A stretch of DNA of 64,000 nucleotides, from the NCBI GenBank assembly GCA_024349245.1, contig JALDNG010002934.1, positions 1-64,000 of the forward strand. Direction: 5' to 3'. The notes below the pieces were generated by a model. It was not told the DNA's origin. It searched no databases and saw only the letters and a list, made by a program, of their open reading frames with translations. Position 1 is the stretch's first letter. Each line of letters starts with the position of its first letter. Below, one piece after another: positions 34,626 through 46,375 of the stretch. The stretch comes from Neodontobutis hainanensis (lineage: Eukaryota > Chordata > Actinopteri > Gobiiformes > Odontobutidae). Made by a program: the position numbers and the translations under genes.

Positions 34626-34813
34626 ATAATGGCCTATTGGGAGTTTTCTACGAAGGTCCCAGGGGCCCCAAAATTTGCACTCTGGCTTCTGGGACCACCC
34701 AGAATGACATATCGAAGGTGGCTGGCTCTAGAGAAAAGGGAATTTTTTTCAAACAGGCCTCTGAAACGCATTGACACAGAGGGCCCTCTAAATTTTATGA
34801 ACAGTCTGGATGT

Positions 34814-35019
34814 GTTATAGGAATATTTTCTATGTCCTTATATTTAACCAGAGAGACACAGAGATTGATGATAATTTAACAAGCAATGGCCAGGTTTTAA
34901 TCCTTGCAAGGAGGAGCAAAGCAGACACAGTAACAATGGTACAGCGACAGGTTTGCTTAAAGATGTAAACATAACATGAGATTATATACAACACAGTGAC
35001 GTCTTTGGTGAGAGGCGTT
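34814..35019 (-). mobile_element. TGTTAT-family LTR, truncated
   Basis: Begins 'tgttataggaatattttcta' and matches 3897-4100, ending abruptly at 'gtgagaggcgttc', where composite sequence 'ttttgccaattaagct' resumes. About 150 bp of the LTR and some host sequence are deleted. Confidence 0.75.
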
Positions 35020-35384
35020 CTTTTGCCAATTAAGCTCCTTAACAATGTTGAAGCCTCTCCAAAATTTACTGCACGCTTCCATGTACTGTGAGAAAAAGGA
35101 ATCCACTCACGAGTTAATCGGACCTTCCAAAGCGCCGTCCGTGAACACACTACACAAAATACATTGAAATAATGGGCTATTGGATTTCTTTTCAGAATGT
35201 CCATTGTGGTCCAAAATCGGTGTCCAGGTGTCCAGGAACCCACTATTCCCGGAGGTGTTCCGGGCATGTCCCACTGGGAGGAGACCCCGGGGAAGACTTA
35301 GGACACGCTGGAGGGACTATGTCTCTCGGCTGGCCTAGGAACGCCTCGGTATCCCCCCGGAAAAGCAGGAAGAAGTGTCTGGAT

Positions 35385-35858
35385 TTTTTATTTTTTTTGT
35401 TTTCTGATTTGTCATTGTATTTTTGGTTTTGTTAATTTGCTTTCTGATTTGTAGTGTTTTTGGTTTTGTTATTTTGTTTTCTGATTTGTCATTGTTTTTT
35501 TGGTTTTCTAAACTGTCATTGTATTTTTGGTTTTGTTCATTTTTTAATGAGTTGTAGTTGTGTTTTTGGTTTTGTTAATTTGCTTTCTGATTTGTAGTGT
35601 TTTTGGTTTTGTTATTTTGTTTTCTGAATTGTCATGTTTTTGTTTTTGTATATTTGTTTTCTGAATTATCATTTTATTTTTGGTTTTGTTCATTTGTTTT
35701 ATGATTTGTAGTTGTGTTTTAGATTTTTTTTTAATTTGATTTCTTATTTGTAGTTGTGTTTTTGGATTTGTTATTTTGATTTCTATTTTGTCATGTTTTT
35801 GATTTTGTTTTCTGAATTGTCATTTTTATTTGTTTTATTTGTTTATGAATTGGTCATT
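35385..35858. repeat. T-rich minisatellite
   Basis: About ten diverged units of roughly 40-50 bp built on 'tttttggttttgtt-atttg' and 'ttttctgatttgt(a/c)'. It runs from the LINE tail of copy D directly up to the inverted repeat of the DNA transposon, with the last unit ending 'tgaattggtcatt'. Confidence 0.75.
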
Positions 35859-36297
35859 GGTCCGTGTACTTTTGCGTCCATTCGTTTTTTCTTTTTAACA
35901 ACTATATAAAAACAAAAATGTGCTTTTCTTTAAATTTGTTTTCAAGTTAATGGAGAGATTAACCACAAACAAAGTAAATTTCTTATTAAAAATTATTAAC
36001 AATTTTTATTATTAGAATACAGAGAAAAACACATGCTCTTGAAATGCACGGTAACTTTTTTCCGTTCAGTTTTATTACTAACGTTACATGTTTCAAACTA
36101 GTTTTACAGTAAAAAATCAATAAGAGAAAATTAGCTAATCAATGCTGGATAGATAAATGTAAGCAAACAGTGTCGATACTGGCAAAGTGTAATCAATTAT
36201 GAAATGAAAACAATTCGACCATAAATCAGTCATAAAGACAGTGGTGTTATCACATGGATTTGAGGTTATTAACCTTGACCTTGCTTTTGTTTTTAAG

Positions 36298-37482
36298 GTT
36301 TCATCGCAGACTCTGTATTTGACAGATGATTCGAATATAGCACAGTCGGGTTACTTCAGTGCCCTAGACTTAACTGCACATGGGCATTATGAGGTCCATG
36401 GGGGTGAAGTGGAGAAAGGGGTTCTCACCCCAGGAACACCCCTCTCAACCCCAACAGCCTCCCAGCGTTTCTCCTTTACACGCAATACTCCACCCTCTGC
36501 AGCTGCTGGTTCACCTGCGGCGGCTGTTGCAGGACCTCCGAAAGCTGCCATGACTCGATCATTTCAGAGGTAACTTATCGTTATTTTATTTATGCATGTT
36601 ATGTTAGAAAGATTCTCAGTAAAGCTTTTAAAAACAGCTATATTTCATTTATATTGATAATTTTCACAGTCAAAAGACACTACTATTTGTATCATGGTCA
36701 CCAAAATGTCGAAAAGCACACAGGTTCAGTTGGCTCCATGTAGCATAATTTATTAACAAAAACGCCTACAAATTTAGTGATTTATACGTGCGTGCGTGTG
36801 AGTGTGTGTACGCACATGAAAGAGAAATTAAATTCTGAATTTGTCATGTGCATTATGTCTCCAGATCCATTTACATAGCTGATTTAGTAAACGGCAAACT
36901 GAGGCCAAGCAGGATGGTGGTAGTTCGTTTCATGGAATGTGAGGCTACAGTACATGGCATTATTGGGAAAGTTCAAGATGCTCTTGGCAGTTATGATCCT
37001 GTAATTCTCATCGATGCCCAGGGCAATGAGATACTTGACTCTGAAGGAACTAAAGGTGCATATTTGTTAATTTGTTTGCATTTTTAATCTGTTTTAAACA
37101 TCAAAAGTAATATGACAATTTTTCATGGCATGTCACCTCCACGTACTCAGGATCCATCTACTGGAAGCAAAATGCCCGCAAGGTATTTGCCATTGCAGAG
37201 CACGACTTCACAGAATTTCAAGGCAGCAAGAGGAAAAAAAGGTACAGAATTAGTATTTGTGAGTAAATATTTTTTTTAAATGCACAAGTCAATTCTAATT
37301 TATTTTAAACTAAATTTAGCTCAAGTCTACAAGATGTCTGTAATAAGATAGAAGAAGTGGTGCTGGCGTCACAGAGCCTTCAGCAAGTTCCCTCAACTAT
37401 CAAAGAGCTTTCTGAGCTGTCCAGTCAAACACCTGCCAAAACCTTGACTGAAGTCCAAACAGAGAAAATAAAAGCAGCCTGA
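36298..37482 (+). CDS. Transposon partner gene, four exons
   Basis: Exons 36298-36569, 36865-37055, 37151-37241 and 37320-37482, each joined by GT...AG and keeping one frame to TGA (238 codons without a start exon). Acceptor 'tgcttttgtttttaag' precedes the first. Product in order: a segment with TLYLTDDSNIAQSGYFSALD, a Ser/Thr/Pro/Ala-rich stretch, then a conserved-looking core with RMVVVRFMECEATVHGIIGK and VILIDAQGNEILDSEGTKG, an aromatic/basic part (IYWKQNARKVFAIAEHDF; GSKRKK), and a helical tail (QDVCNKIEEVVLASQSLQQV). No known domain recognised. It sits next to the left inverted repeat, convergent with the transposase. The start exon was not identified. Confidence 0.7.
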
Positions 37483-37876
37483 GTTAAATTGTTTTTATTT
37501 TTTGTGACCTGGACCACAAAACCCGTCTTCGAAGCAAAGTACGGGTATAGGCTATATGTAAAAGCTAAAAATGAACTGTATGGGTCAAAATGATTATTTT
37601 TTTCTTTTATGCCAAAAATCATTAGGATATTATTTAAAGATAAAGTTCAGTGAGGATATTTAGTAAATGTATATAAAAAGTTGTGAGTGGATGCAGTTAA
37701 TGACTTAATTTGGACAACTTGTATAGTATAATCTCAATTTAAATAAATGCAGAAATGTAATATAATAATAAAGCAAATGTTGTTGTAGCAGTAATTTTGT
37801 GGTACTTAATGCTATTTAAATAGCCTGGGGCAATATAAGTATTATTAATAATAGTCATAATAACAAACTAACTTAC

Positions 37877-38005
37877 ACTGCATCGCATTTCATGATATGG
37901 TCGCTTTATTGTCCGGAGGGCTCGTCCAACCCTACTTTCTGCTGAACGAATTCCCTTTGAGGTCAAATAACCGGTCATCAATTTACGACCGTAGGTTGGT
38001 CCTGT
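37877..38005 (-). pseudogene. Transposase exon 2 (integrase-type)
   Basis: The minus strand reads TGPTYGRKLMTGYLTSKGIR then SAESRVGRALR and PYHEMRC, between acceptor 'ccctctag' and donor GTAAGT. Phase 0 matches exon 1 at 42433. The motif 'GPTYGRK-M-GYL' precedes the integrase core in this fish transposase group as I know it. No catalytic-core exon follows to the left: 37483-37876 is AT-rich with no coding motif. Confidence 0.7.
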
Positions 38006-38139
38006 CTAGAGGGATGGAAAGAATAATTTAAATCAATTTTGTTTACAACAGGCCGTGTGCTCGCCTAAACATTTCAATGAGACTTAAAACAGGCGCTCTT
38101 CTGAAAACACCTTGGCCGCTTGACATCGTTTCTTTTTCC

Positions 38140-41100
38140 GAGATGCTTTGTGATGATGATTTGATGATTTATTTATTGTCACACCACCACAGCACATATG
38201 CCTTGGTGGGTGAAATTCTTGGGAGCGTGCTCCAGAAAATTGCAGTAAAAACAAAAATAAATAAATAAATAAATAAAAGTGCAATGTGCACATACATATA
38301 ATTAGTGCATACAGTGTACTGTAGACATAAGGTTAGTACTATACTACGCATTATACTCTTATACTATGTACATGCATTCAGTTAGCACCGCATTAAACGC
38401 TATACACAAAATATACACATTAAACGCTATACACAGAATTTCACAATGTTGACATTTATAGACATAATTATGACAGTTGTCCGTGAAGTGGATACAGAGT
38501 GTCCCAAGTGTGCATCGGATGTACCCAGTGGTAGCAGGTAGGTAGTGCTGAATTAAATGAAGTGTATAGATATGGTCCAGTGTTGACTGTTAAAGTTAAG
38601 TACGGTGTGTGGCATGCCATACTGTGTGAGTATGCTGTAGTGTATTATTTTGAGTGTTCAATAATCTGATAGCCTGTGGGAAAAAGCTGTCCCTGAGGCG
38701 GCTAGTACGGGATCGGATGCTGCGAAACGTCTTCCTGAGGGCAGCAGAGAGAACAGTCTGTGGACGGGTGGCTGGAGTCACTGGTGATTCTCCGGGCTTT
38801 CCTTACACACCGCCTGGTGTAGATGTCCTGGAGGGAGGGAAGCTCACCTCCAACAATGTAGCTGGCAGTTCGCACTACCCTTTTCAGAGCTTTACGATTG
38901 CCAGCGGTGCTGTTTCCAAACCAGGCAGTTATGCAGCCCGTCAGGATGCTCTCTATAGTGCACGTGTAGAATGACCTGAGGATGCTGGAGCTCATTCCAA
39001 ACTTCCTCAGCCGTCTCAGGAAGAAGAGGCGTTGATGTGCCTTCTTCAGCACTGCGTCAGTGTGTGTAGACCAGGTGAGATCCTCACTGATGTTGGCCGA
39101 GGAACTTAAAGCTGCTTACTCGCTCAACAGGTGTCTTGTCGATGGTAATGGGTCTGTGTTCTTGGCTCTGTCTCCTGAAATCTACCACCAGCTCCTTGGT
39201 CTTGTCGATGTTAAGTGAGAGGTGGTTCTCTTGACACCATTTAGTCAGAGTACTTACCTCCTCTCTGTAGGCCATCTCATCGTTATCGGTGATCAGGCCT
39301 ATCACCGTTGTGTCGTCGGCAAATTTGACGATGACGTTGGAGCTGTGTGTGGCTGTACAGTCATGTGTGTACAGGGAGTATAGGAGTGGGCTGAGGACAC
39401 AGCCCTGAAGAGCACCAATGTTGAGGGTCAGCGGGGATGATGTGTTGTTGTTTCCCATTCTGACCACCTGACTTCTGCCTGTCAGGAAGTCTAGGATCCA
39501 GCTGCACAGAGATCTGTTTAGTCCCAGAGTCTGGAGCTTTGCAACAAGTGTAGTGGGCACTATGGTGTTAAATGCAGAGCTATAGTCCACAAACAGCATT
39601 CTCACATAGGTGTTCTTGTTTTCCAGGTGTGAGAGAGCAGTGTGTAGAGTGAAAGCAATAGCATCATCTGTGGAACGGTTACTACGATATGCAAATTGTA
39701 GCGGATCCAATGATGAAGGCAGGACAGAGCAGATGTAATCTCTGACGAGTCTCTCAAAACACTTGCTGAAGATAGATGTGAGAGCAATGGGCCTCCAGTC
39801 ATTTAAGCATGTGGTTTTATTTTTCTTTGGTATTGGCACAATGATGGATTTTTTGAAGCATGAGGGGACCACAGACAGACAGAGGGAGAGATTGAAAATG
39901 TCTGTAAAGACACCGGCTAGTTGAAATGCGCATGCTCGGAGCACACGGCCTGGGATGCCATCAGGACCCGCAGCCTTACGGATATTTACCCGTCGGAAGG
40001 ATCGGGTTACATCCGCGACGGAGACGGTGAATGCACTCGCATCTCCTTCAGCAGCCGCGGGAGCGCTCTCTGTGTGGGCGGTGTTGTGAGCCTCGAAACG
40101 AGCATAAAAGTTATTCAGCTCATCCGGCAGAGAGGCGGCTATGTTCACCGTAGCTGTTTTTTTCCCTTTGAAGTCTGTGATGTTATTGATTCCCTGCCAC
40201 ATACTCCTCGCGTTGTTGGTGTTGAATTGTTCTTCAACTTTATTTTTGTATTGTCTTTTTGCGGACTTGATGGATTTCCTGAGATCGTAGCTGGCTTGTA
40301 TGTAGTCATCAGCATTACCGGATTTGAAAGCGGATGTTCGTGCTGATAAGGCTGCTCGAACATCGCTGTTAATCCACAGTTTTTGATTAGGGTAAGTACG
40401 GATTATTTTAGTCGGTACAACATCTTCCACACACTTCCTGATGAAACACGTTACAGTTTCTGAGTACACCTCTATGTCGTCATCAGATACTGCCCGGAAC
40501 ATGTCCCAGTCCACGTGATCAAAACAGTCCTGTAGTGTAGCGTCTGATTGGTCCGACCAGCATTGAATGGTCCTGAGGGCGGGAGCTTCCCGTTTCAATT
40601 TCTGCCTGTAAGCAGGCAGGAGCAGGATGGAAGAGTGATCTGATTTGCCAAATGGTGGGCGCGGGAGAGATTTGTATGCGTCCCGAAAAGGAGAGTAACA
40701 GTGGTCGAGTACACGATCACCACGCGTGTTGATGGTGACGTGTTGAAAGTATTTTGGAGCTATTGTTCTGAAGTTGGCTTTGTTAAAGTCCCCCGTAATA
40801 ATGCACGCTGCCTCTGGGTACGTGGTTTCCTGCTCGCTTATGTTCCCATACAGTTCCTTGAGTGCCTGGTCTGTATTGGCTTGAGGAGGAATATAAACGG
40901 CTGTAATTATGACTGCTGTAAATTCCCGCGGTAGCCAGAATGGTCGACATAAAAGCATGTGAAATTCCAGATCAGGGGAGCAGAAGGATTTAATGGAGTG
41001 TAGGTTCCTTTCGTCACACCATGAGTGGTTGACAAATAAACAAACACCCCCACCTCTGCTTTTCCCTGTGAGCTCTTTCGTTCGGTCCGAACGATGCACG

Positions 41101-41680
41101 GAGAACCCGGTAAGCTCGATGGCTGAGTCTGGAACCATTGCAGACATACAGGTTTCTGTGAGGCAAATAATACAGCAGTCCCTTGTTTCTCGTTGGTATG
41201 AGATGCGTGCCCGCAGTTCACATAGTTTGTTGTCCAGTGACTGAACGTTAGCCAGCAAAATGGTTGGGAGAGGAGGTCGGAGGAACGACGTCTGAGTCTC
41301 ACTAAGACGCCGGCTCTCTTCCCTCTTTTCCGGCGATGTTTCCTACGCCGCACCCGTGCGGCCCAGACAAAGGGCTCTGATGCGGTGTCTGTAAACAGGG
41401 CACCAGTGTTCAAGAACTCAAAGTCCAGTTCGCTTTTCGCGACGTAGGAACCTATGCTTAGAAGCGTGTGTCTATCGTAGACAGTTATACAAACAACATC
41501 CAACACGTAAAATAACATAAAAACAAGTAAAACGAACGAAAAACCGCAAAGTTTTCTCAGAGCTCGCAACACAGCCGCCATACACGGCGCCATCTTCCGA
41601 CTCACAGTTTGTAGAATATCTGCTGAAACGATGTGTATACTACAGTACTTAGCATGCATGGGTGGAAAGGGCAGAGAGTG
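38140..41680 (-). mobile_element. L2/CR1-group LINE nested in transposase intron
   Basis: Runs from about 41680 (5') to about 38140 (3', 'aataaatcatcaaatcatca' on the minus strand). It holds a nearly complete endonuclease-reverse transcriptase frame. Transposase exons in matching phase lie on each side, so insertion was into the intron. An AAAT microsatellite lies at 38252-38277. Confidence 0.8.
38596..41258 (-). pseudogene. LINE endonuclease-reverse transcriptase
   Basis: Main frame 41258-39084 (724 aa). The AP-endonuclease part has LANVQSLDNKL, IICLTETCM, VYIPPQANTD, IITGDFNKANFR and FGKSDHSSILL (residues about 1-215). The RT has VPIPKKNKTTCLNDWRPIAL, MLFVDYSSAFNTIVP (motif A Asp), LQGCVLSPLLYSLYTHDC and KFADDTTVIGL (FADD catalytic pair). 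A frame change near 39080 leads to the C-terminal part at 39052-38702 (QRLFFLRRLRKFG, GELPSLQDIYTRRC). Upstream, RKRGKRAGVLVRLRRR at about 41290-41350 belongs in front of the endonuclease but is shifted. Two or three lesions thus separate it from an intact protein. Confidence 0.85.
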
Positions 41681-42432
41681 GACTCTAGTTGGGGACTTTT
41701 TGTGTATTTTTTTAAACCATAAATGCAGAAAATATCTCCATGTAGCGTAGCCCTTTACCCACAGTTTTGGGTAGTTTTACCCACATATTTCAACTCTCCC
41801 GTCACAAGATAGGCTAAAGCGCAGAGCTGAGGGTGAAATGGTTTATTTTAAACGTTGCGCTTCTAATAGAAGTGATGAAAAATAGGCCTACATGTTTCGT
41901 CCTGGTTCTCAGAGTCAGCCACCCGTGTAGGCTACGGATCGGATCTATTTAAACTGGCGGCCATGCCCATGTTCAAGTCCGACAGTATATGTTGCTAAGC
42001 CATCTTCTGGATCAAATCCACAGATTATTATTTACATAAAATTACATAAATTTTTTTGCAATTTCTTTTTTTATTATTTAAGAATTGAATTTCATGACAT
42101 TCAAAGTGGAGTTATCGCAGCCAAATCATCACTGTCAAACATTAAAATGCCATTTAAAGCCTACAATAAGAGCATTTACTGCTACAGTTTAAATAATTCT
42201 TGTCTAACTTCTGGATAATTATTTAATGTAATGTACAGGCAATTTGTGTTAGTTGCACTACGGATAGCTCGGATCATGGCATAGTACCCACGTACACAGA
42301 TACTCTGCAAGTGCACAATGTCCCCACCACTTTTTGCCAAAGTTGACTTACTGAAAGAAATTTGAAAATAATTATTGCGGCAGGTGTGTTAGGGTGAACA
42401 TCTTATGAATGATATTGCATTTTATTACTTAC
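41681..42432. other. Transposase intron remainder
   Basis: AT-rich sequence between the LINE 5' end and the donor of transposase exon 1 (GTAAGTAATA on the minus strand). No reading frame, RNA gene or repeat edge recognised. Confidence 0.5.
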
Positions 42433-42651
42433 TTCTTGTACTGCTGCCGATACAGCTATCTCCAGCTGAGTGTCGGAAACCTCCCGTCTCACACCATGAC
42501 TGGCACAAAATCTTCTAACAGTCCTCGCCGAACAACCTCGCCCAACACCAATTTGAGACGGATGCTCAGCAACGTCCTTGTGTGTGTGGTGTTTTAAAAT
42601 CATGTCCAAAATCACTTCTCTGTACGGTTCCAGAGACATGGTGCTTTGCAT
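42433..42651 (-). pseudogene. Transposase exon 1 (integrase-type)
   Basis: The minus strand encodes MSLEPYREVILDMILKHHTH, then a helix-turn-helix-like stretch RGCSARTVRRFCASHGVRR and TQLEIAVSAAVQE, ending at donor GTAAGT. This is the DNA-binding N-terminus, lying about 270 bp inside the right inverted repeat. The start could be the first Met (QSTMSLEP) or the internal one, with the internal more typical. It splices in phase 0 to 37877-38005. Confidence 0.7.
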
Positions 42652-43019
42652 TCAATGGTGCGGGAAAAAATATTTCCGGGTCACTAATTTGGCCTCAGAA
42701 AACTATTACAATTCACTTTTATTTGATATTAATTTGTGTATTTTATAAATGTAAAGTAAAGGTGCAAAAAGTCATAAACAAAAATCTGAAAATAAGTCAA
42801 TATACATTTTTTTTCGTAGAATGATCTGAATACAGTTCTAATTCAAATTTTTGAATGTAACTTTTTTGCTTTAAATACAACAACCGTTTATATTTTATTT
42901 TTCTCGTCATGGTTAAAAAAAGAAAAACGAATGGACGCAAAAGTACACGGACCGGGTTTGCTCTTTCATGTTTATTTAATAATATTGAGCTTGTAACCTG
43001 AAATTTCACTAAATGACTG

Positions 43020-45063
43020 AATGATTTCCAGAATGATCCGTATTGATGTGTTTAAATTCGAAATAATTAAGATCACATCATCTGCGAACAAAGAAATCCT
43101 ATGTTCCGACGGTCCTACTGTAATTCCACTAAGTTGGGGATGGGAGCGTATTGCAATTGCAAATGGTTCTATTGCTAACGTGAATAATAAAGCGAGCGGG
43201 CAACCTTGTCGGCACCGCGTTTTATTGCTATCGATTGAAAAATATTTCTATTTCTTATAATTTCAGCAGTGAGGTTGTCATATAATATTCTGACCCATTT
43301 TATAAAATTGTTACCACATCCAAATTTTTCTAATACCTGAAAAAGATATGGCCATTCAACCCTATCAAAGGCCTTTTCAGCATCCAATGATAAAAGAGCT
43401 GTATTTGGCGCATCTTTTTTATAATGAATAATATTTAATAATCTTCGTACATTGCCTTCCCGTGACAAATCTATTTGATCTAGATTTATTACATAAGGAA
43501 GAGTTTTTGTAATTGTTTTGCTAATAATTTATTAATAATTTTCAAATCCAAATTTAAAAGACTAATGGGTCTTAGATTTTCACATTTATCTAAAGGTTTT
43601 CCTGGCTTTGGCAGGAAAGTAATCAAGGCTGTATTTAGTGAAGGAGGAAGAGAATTCAATTGAAAGATTTCTTTAAACATGTCCAATATAGGTACCAAAA
43701 GTTTATTCTTAAATTTCTTATACAGATCTATAGGAATGCCATCAGGCCCTGCTCTTTTCCCGATTCCATGCTGTCAATGGTTTGTCCAATTTCTTCTATT
43801 GTAATATTTGAATTTAAATGAACTGAAATTTAAATGATGATTCTCGAAATAATGGGTATAGCCATTTTATTTAGAAAGATATTTATATTGTCAAATTGAA
43901 TTGATGCTTGTGCTTTATATAATTCTTCATAATAGCCCTTAAACGCATTATTCATTTCTATTGGATCCAACAGTGTCTGCCCATTAGATATTATTGAAGT
44001 GATTGTTGATTTCGTTTCAAGGTGTTTTATTTGCCATGCCAACAATTTGCCAGCTCTATCACCTTGTTCGTAAAATGTCTGTTTCAAGCGTAGAAGACTT
44101 GAGGCAGCTCTGAAAGCAGATTGCTTATCATACTCAGTTTCCTGTGCCTTTTTTGATTTAGGTCCTGTATAACTGATGATATGCCCTCTCAGGTACGCCT
44201 TGAAAGCTTTCCACCTAATGCATGCAGTAGTTTGTGTAGTGTTAATTTTAAAGTACTCATCTATCTGTTTTTCTAAATATTTCACCAAGTCTTCATCTTG
44301 CAACCATTTATGTTGGAAATGCCATCTAGGTGGATCTCTTAATAATTTATCATCTCTGTAGATCAAACAGCATGGTGCATGATCCGAGATCACAATATTA
44401 TCATAAGAGCAGTCAGAGATTTTAGATTGCAATTCTGAAGAGACAAGAAGAAAATCTATTCTAGAGTATGTTTTAAATGTACTCAAATATTAGGAATAAG
44501 CTCTAGTATTCAGTTTTCTCATTCTCCTTATATCTAGTAGATTTAAATCTCTCATAAACCTTTGGACTGTAGCCCTACAGTTATGTAAATTATCAACCCC
44601 AGTTGATCTGTCTATTTCTGGGTTTAATGTACAGTTAAAGTCCCCGGCTATCATATGGAGTCCTGGAAGCGTTGAGAGAGTAAGAAACAGGTCATTATAA
44701 AAATTGCCATCGTCCACATTAGGACCATAAACATGTTATATTTAGCGTTTCTGATAAAAAAAAAAAAATCCTTGACGTATCAGAAATCTTTCCCATTTTT
44801 CTTTAATAATATTTTTTTATTTTAAATGGAACCGACTCATGAATTAGTCTCATAACCTCTCTAGCTTGAGATGTAAACGATGCCGCATGCACAGTGCCCT
44901 TCCACCTCCTTCTCACCCTTATACTATCATCAATGAGATCAGTTTCTTGCAACAGTACAATTTTAGCATTCATTTCTTTCAGTTTATTCATAACCTGTTT
45001 TATCTTTTGAAGACGTTGCAGACCTCTGCCGTTCCATGAGCTAAAATTCACTTTTTGAGACAA
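43020..45063 (-). pseudogene. L1 ORF2 fragments
   Basis: Pieces in order: KVNFSSWNGRGLQRLQKIK and KIVLLQETDLIDD (endonuclease start, 45063-44803); MIAGDFNCTLNPEIDRS (44717-44490); YSRIDFLLVSS and ISDHAPCCLI (44486-43830, endonuclease end); ITFLPKPGKPLDKCENLRPI (43698-43489, RT finger); LLSLDAEKAFDRVEWPYLF (43468-43175, motif A). Beyond that, in a shifted frame, GCPLAPLLFTLAIEPFAIAI and LFADDVILI (FADD). Several stops and shifts; the thumb and C-terminus are lost. Confidence 0.85.
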
Positions 45064-45395
45064 TACTTATAAAAAACATTTTACCAGGTTGCTTTGCAAT
45101 GTAAAACTATCCTTCTTTATAGGCATAACAAAATGGAATGTTAGAACAAACATCCAACGCTCTGAACTAGATTAAAGTTTGAGCATGAGTTTTGTTGTGA
45201 GTCACCACCAGGGTCGCAGGATGAGACCTTCCATGGCGAAAACCCAGTTTACGTAGTTCCGCGCGAAGTGGGTCAAACTCCTTCCTCAGATGGACAATTC
45301 CGTAGCCAAATCCGGCTGACTTGTTGGTCTTTGTAATATGCCTCCCTTTTCTCCCATGCGGCGGTATAAACTGCCTGCTTGGCCTTATAGTAAAC

Positions 45396-45698
45396 TCATA
45401 AACTCATTATTACGGTCCTCGAGCGTGATGCGTTGTCGTTCTTTGGTCCAATTCTGTGTGCTCTTTCCAAAGTAATTGAAGACTGTAGCCCCTCATTCTC
45501 CAACGCCTCTGGGATCCATTTCTCTAAAAAGGCACACATGTCCCTACCTTCAGCGCCCTCTGGCAGGTTCACAAGCCTTAGATTGTTTAAATGAGATCTG
45601 GCTTCTAAATCCATTGGTGTATCTTCCATGATTTTGTTTTTAGCTTGTAGCGTATTGACTTTAGCTTGCAAGCTAAGTAGTTCGTTTATTGCAGCCAC
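45396..45698 (-). pseudogene. L1 ORF1 fragment
   Basis: Coiled-coil stretch (INELLSLQAKVNTLQAKNKI) followed by the L1 RNA-binding (RRM-like) domain signature NNLRLVNLPEGAEGRDMCAF and LERAHRIGPKN. The amino end toward 45.95 kb is in broken frames and starts MPSSVKSQKGK. The C-terminal domain is absent or shifted. Confidence 0.8.
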
Positions 45699-46375
45699 TA
45701 ATTTCCTTTTTCACATCTTGTAGTTGCTGTCAGTCCGTCAAGCCCGAGAGGTGAACCCTGTTTCCATTGAGCTTAACTTTGCCAGTATTTGATCAGCTTT
45801 GGGGCCTGCTGGTTCATTTTCATCCTCAGTTTGCGTAGTCATGGCCTGTTGGACTTGGTTGCTTCGTCACAAATATTACAGTCAAATAGGCTCGGCTGTT
45901 TGGTTTGCCCACTTTTCCCCTTTTGCGACTTTACCGAGCTAGGCATAGCACCTCAAAATACTCTTCTATTTGAGACTAGAAGTGAGCAGGAGAGCTTTTT
46001 TTGCGAACTTAGCAGCAGAGCAGCGAAAAACACGTCTTCTTACATGGCCGCCATAACCAGAAGTCTATGCCTAAGTTAATGCGGATTCGGACACTATGCA
46101 ATTCCCCCCTCTTTTTGACCCCAAAACACGATTCTTCCGGGAATAGTGGGTTCCTGGACACCTGGACACCGTTTTTGGACCACAATAGACCTTTCTGAAA
46201 AAAATCCAAGTTGCTCATTATTTTAATGTATATTGTGTAGTGTGTTTACGGACGGCACTCAGAATGGTCCGATTGACTTGTGAGTGGATTCCTTTTTCTC
46301 GTCACAGTACGTGGAACTGTGTGTTAAAGTTTGGAGAGGCGTCAACATCGTTAAGGGACTTATTTGGCAAAAGAG

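Larger units (their letters stand above)
32820..35395 (+). mobile_element. Composite element, copy D
   Basis: Same order as copy A in plus orientation: recombinase part (to about 33500), A/T-rich spacer with A-runs at 33579, 33849 and 33980, tandem units, and at the right end (35235-35395) the old LINE tail shared with copy B. Internal deletions shorten it: the 670-1140-like block is mostly missing. Carries the shared Gypsy LTR at the usual site and a truncated TGTTAT LTR. Confidence 0.65.
35859..42953. mobile_element. Integrase-type DNA transposon with partner gene
   Basis: Bounded by inverted repeats of about 43 bp: GGTCCGTGTACTTTTGCG at 35859 and its complement ending at 42953, continuing through 'tccattcgttttt'. 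No convincing target duplication is visible. Inside are a four-exon plus-strand gene on the left and transposase exons on the minus strand from the right. A LINE is nested in the transposase intron. The transposase resembles integrase-core (Ginger-like) proteins of fish, but its catalytic exons are missing, so the copy cannot move by itself. Confidence 0.75.
42954..46135 (-). mobile_element. L1-type LINE, broken frames, 3' end lost
   Basis: Minus-strand L1: 5' end at about 46135, ORF1 piece at 45698-45396, then ORF2 endonuclease and RT fragments down to 43020. The 3' part of RT, the cysteine motif and the poly(A) end are missing: the inverted repeat of the DNA transposon lies at the break. 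The 5' end equals the fragment at 3669-3896. Confidence 0.8.

Noticed and set aside
35385..35858. CRISPR-like array
   Set aside because: Units are contiguous and diverged with no unique spacers; this is a T-rich minisatellite in a eukaryotic genome.
36298..37482. Partner gene as an ordinary host gene
   Set aside because: It lies just inside the transposon's left inverted repeat and is convergent with the transposase, so transposon origin is simpler, though host use is not excluded.
39921..40346. Plus-strand frame of 141 residues
   Set aside because: Antisense to the LINE reverse-transcriptase gene.
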